Source of the DNA: DASWOJ01 sp036398775
GTDB lineage: Bacteria; Pseudomonadota; Alphaproteobacteria; Acetobacterales; Acetobacteraceae
Length of the DNA: 8,106 bases
Direction: 5' to 3'
Assembly (NCBI GenBank): GCA_036398775.1
Contig: DASWOJ010000462.1
Span: 1-8,106, forward strand
In this document: positions 6,860 to 8,106 of the stretch, piece by piece
How the letters are laid out: each line of letters starts with the position of its first letter
Position numbering within the stretch: position 1 is the first letter of the stretch
Made by a program: the position numbers and the translations under genes
Notes under the pieces: model-generated
The model's database searches: none
What the model was told of the DNA's origin: nothing
What the model saw: the letters and a program-made list of their open reading frames with translations, nothing else

Positions 6860-7572
6860 CCTTGCAGGATTTGACGGACGCGCTGCGCGGCACCGGGTTC
6901 GCGTTTGTCCAGGCGCCGGACATGCGGGCGGTGCTGGAAGCGGCGGGGCTGCGGGACTGGGACGGCTTTGCCCGGACCTGGGACGACCTGGGGATGGACA
7001 CCTACATGGCCGATGGCGGGCGCTACCGGAAGCGCCGGCACGCCGCTTTCGCCGTGTCCGCGGCGGGGGTGCAGCGCAAGCCGGCGCAGCCGCACTACCA
7101 GAGTCGCGACTACAACGCGCTGAATGGCGGCATTGCCCGTTGGTTCGAGCCGGTGACGCCCGAGGCGGCGGACGGCCCGGCGTTCGGGGCGATCCTGCGG
7201 GCGTGCCACGCGCTGTTCGACGGCCTGACGCCTGCGCCGCTGTGGCACGTCGAGGCGCACCAGTTCCGTATAGAGGCGCGTCCCGGCCAAGCCGGGCAGC
7301 CGACGCCGGAGGGGATGCACCAGGACGGGGTGGACTGGGTGCTGGTGCTGATGGTCGGCCGGGTGAACATCGCGTCGGGGACGACGAGCATACACGGGCT
7401 GGACCGGGCGTTGCTGGGCAGCTTCACATTGGAGGCGCCGATGGATGCGGCGCTGGTGGATGACCACCGGGTGTTCCACGGCGTGACGCCGGTGCAGCCG
7501 GTGGACGCGAGCAAGCCGGCGCACCGGGATGTGCTGGTGCTGACGTTCCGGCAGGATTTGCTAGCGGGGTAG
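6856..7572 (+). CDS. 2-oxoglutarate/Fe(II) dioxygenase, amino-acid hydroxylase type
   Basis: This is a cytoplasmic non-haem iron oxygenase of 238 residues in the family (Pfam 2OG-Fe_Oxy_2) that includes the L-isoleucine 4-hydroxylase of Bacillus thuringiensis. It would couple 2-oxoglutarate decarboxylation to hydroxylation, most likely of a free amino acid. The iron triad is visible: His155 and Asp157 in GMHQDGVDWV, and His208 in DDHRVFHGVTPV. Arg224 in AHRDVLVLTFR is the likely 2-oxoglutarate carboxylate anchor. HQFRIEA (135-141) and YNALNGGIARWFEPV (86-100) are also family-like. Length matches the family (about 240). The ATG overlaps the channel stop as ATGA with a good AGGAG, implying co-translation with the channel. 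Its 3' end meets the protease gene with 3 nt to spare. The substrate cannot be deduced; isoleucine, leucine or methionine are examples known for relatives. Confidence 0.88.
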   Translation: MTLQDLTDALRGTGFAFVQAPDMRAVLEAAGLRDWDGFARTWDDLGMDTYMADGGRYRKRRHAAFAVSAAGVQRKPAQPHYQSRDYNALNGGIARWFEPVTPEAADGPAFGAILRACHALFDGLTPAPLWHVEAHQFRIEARPGQAGQPTPEGMHQDGVDWVLVLMVGRVNIASGTTSIHGLDRALLGSFTLEAPMDAALVDDHRVFHGVTPVQPVDASKPAHRDVLVLTFRQDLLAG

Positions 7573-7575
7573 GCG

Positions 7576-8106
7576 TCAGCTCGGCGACTCCGCCGGCCGC
7601 CGCCCCACCACCACCGGCACGTCCAGGTTCTGCGCCCCGCGCCGGACCAGCAGGCGCACCGAGTTGCCCGGCGGCGTGGCGGCAATGGCCTTGATCAGGC
7701 TGCGGGCGCTGTCCACCCGGTCCCCGTTCACGAACACCACGACATCCCCAGGCCGCAGCCCGGCCTTTGCCGCCGGGCCAGTCTTGTCTATTCCGGCAAT
7801 CGCCACCCCGGCGCTCGGGGTCCGGGCGATGCCGCCCAGGCCGCCCTGCACGTCCTGCACCGACACGCCCAGCCATCCCCGGTCTATGCGCCCCTTGTCG
7901 CGCAGGTCGGCGACGATGCGCTGGGCGATCTCGCTCGGCACCGCGAAGCCGATGCCGACCGAGCCGCCGGTGGGCGAGACGATGGCGGTGTTCACCGCCA
8001 CGACCTCGCCGTTCATGTTGAAGGTGGGACCGCCGGAGTTGCTCCCGATCTCGATCGGCGGGCAGTCCGACGAAGCGTTCCAGGTCGGCGGTGAACTGGC
8101 CGACGT
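7576..8106 (-). CDS. HtrA/Deg-family serine protease, 3' part with one PDZ domain
   Basis: This is the C-terminal part of a periplasmic or membrane-bound trypsin-like protease for protein quality control; the 5' part lies beyond 8106. About 176 codons are visible. NSGGPTFNMNGEVVAVNTAI holds the catalytic Ser (codon 8035-8037), and SPTGGSVGIGFAVPSEIAQRIV is the classic end of the protease domain. One PDZ domain follows (GWLGVSVQDV to about NLDVPVVVG, with KTGPAAKAGLRPGDVVVFVNGDRV). The protein ends 7 residues later, so it has a single PDZ like DegS or short HtrA rather than two as in DegP. Oddities: the motif reads GSNSGGP where the family has GNSGGP, and upstream of about 8062 the frame no longer resembles HtrA, whereas another frame does look coding. 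This suggests a frameshift or sequence error near the edge. The stop is 3 nt from that of the convergent dioxygenase. Confidence 0.85.
   Translation of the reverse strand, partial: TSASSPPTWNASSDCPPIEIGSNSGGPTFNMNGEVVAVNTAIVSPTGGSVGIGFAVPSEIAQRIVADLRDKGRIDRGWLGVSVQDVQGGLGGIARTPSAGVAIAGIDKTGPAAKAGLRPGDVVVFVNGDRVDSARSLIKAIAATPPGNSVRLLVRRGAQNLDVPVVVGRRPAESPS

Overview
The window looks like a chromosomal segment of a high-G+C alphaproteobacterium, probably of the Rhodospirillales/Acetobacteraceae type. The grounds are the strong G/C bias at third codon positions, the etfB-etfA-hbd cluster preceded by a HIG1-type twin-transmembrane gene, and alphaproteobacterial-looking protein sequences. The lineage is an inference from family resemblance, not a phylogeny. 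I see no tRNA, rRNA, CRISPR array, insertion sequence or phage gene.

Left part (about 50-3040, minus strand). Reading right to left: a 64-residue twin-transmembrane protein, then etfB, etfA and a 3-hydroxybutyryl-CoA dehydrogenase gene. The last three are separated by 2-nt gaps and form a compact operon. A good sigma70-like promoter (TTGACA, 16-bp spacer, CATAAC) lies just after the twin-transmembrane gene. A small hairpin and a 12-bp dyad lie in the predicted leader, and a 9-bp perfect hairpin follows the operon. The operon makes the electron-transfer flavoprotein, which takes electrons from acyl-CoA dehydrogenases, and the next enzyme of beta-oxidation or polyhydroxybutyrate-linked C4 metabolism.

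Middle part (3040-7572, plus strand). A divergent region leads into three collinear genes: a GT2-like glycosyltransferase, a large YbiO-type MscS mechanosensitive channel, and a 2-oxoglutarate/Fe(II) dioxygenase of the isoleucine-hydroxylase type. The channel stop and dioxygenase start overlap by 4 nt, so those two are probably translationally coupled. A link between a solute-release channel and an amino-acid hydroxylase suggests an osmolyte connection, but that is only a hypothesis.

Right edge (7576-8106, minus strand). This is the 3' part of an HtrA/Deg-type serine protease with one PDZ domain, converging on the dioxygenase with only 3 nt between the stops. Upstream of the catalytic serine motif the open frame stops looking like HtrA, while a neighbouring frame looks coding, so a frameshift (real or from sequencing) is likely near 8062-8071.

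Most of the window is ordinary chromosomal content. The points most worth a second look are the HtrA edge anomaly, the coupled channel-dioxygenase pair, the 12-bp dyad repeated in inverted orientation on both sides of the twin-transmembrane gene, and the unusual context in which the rare ATA codon is used.
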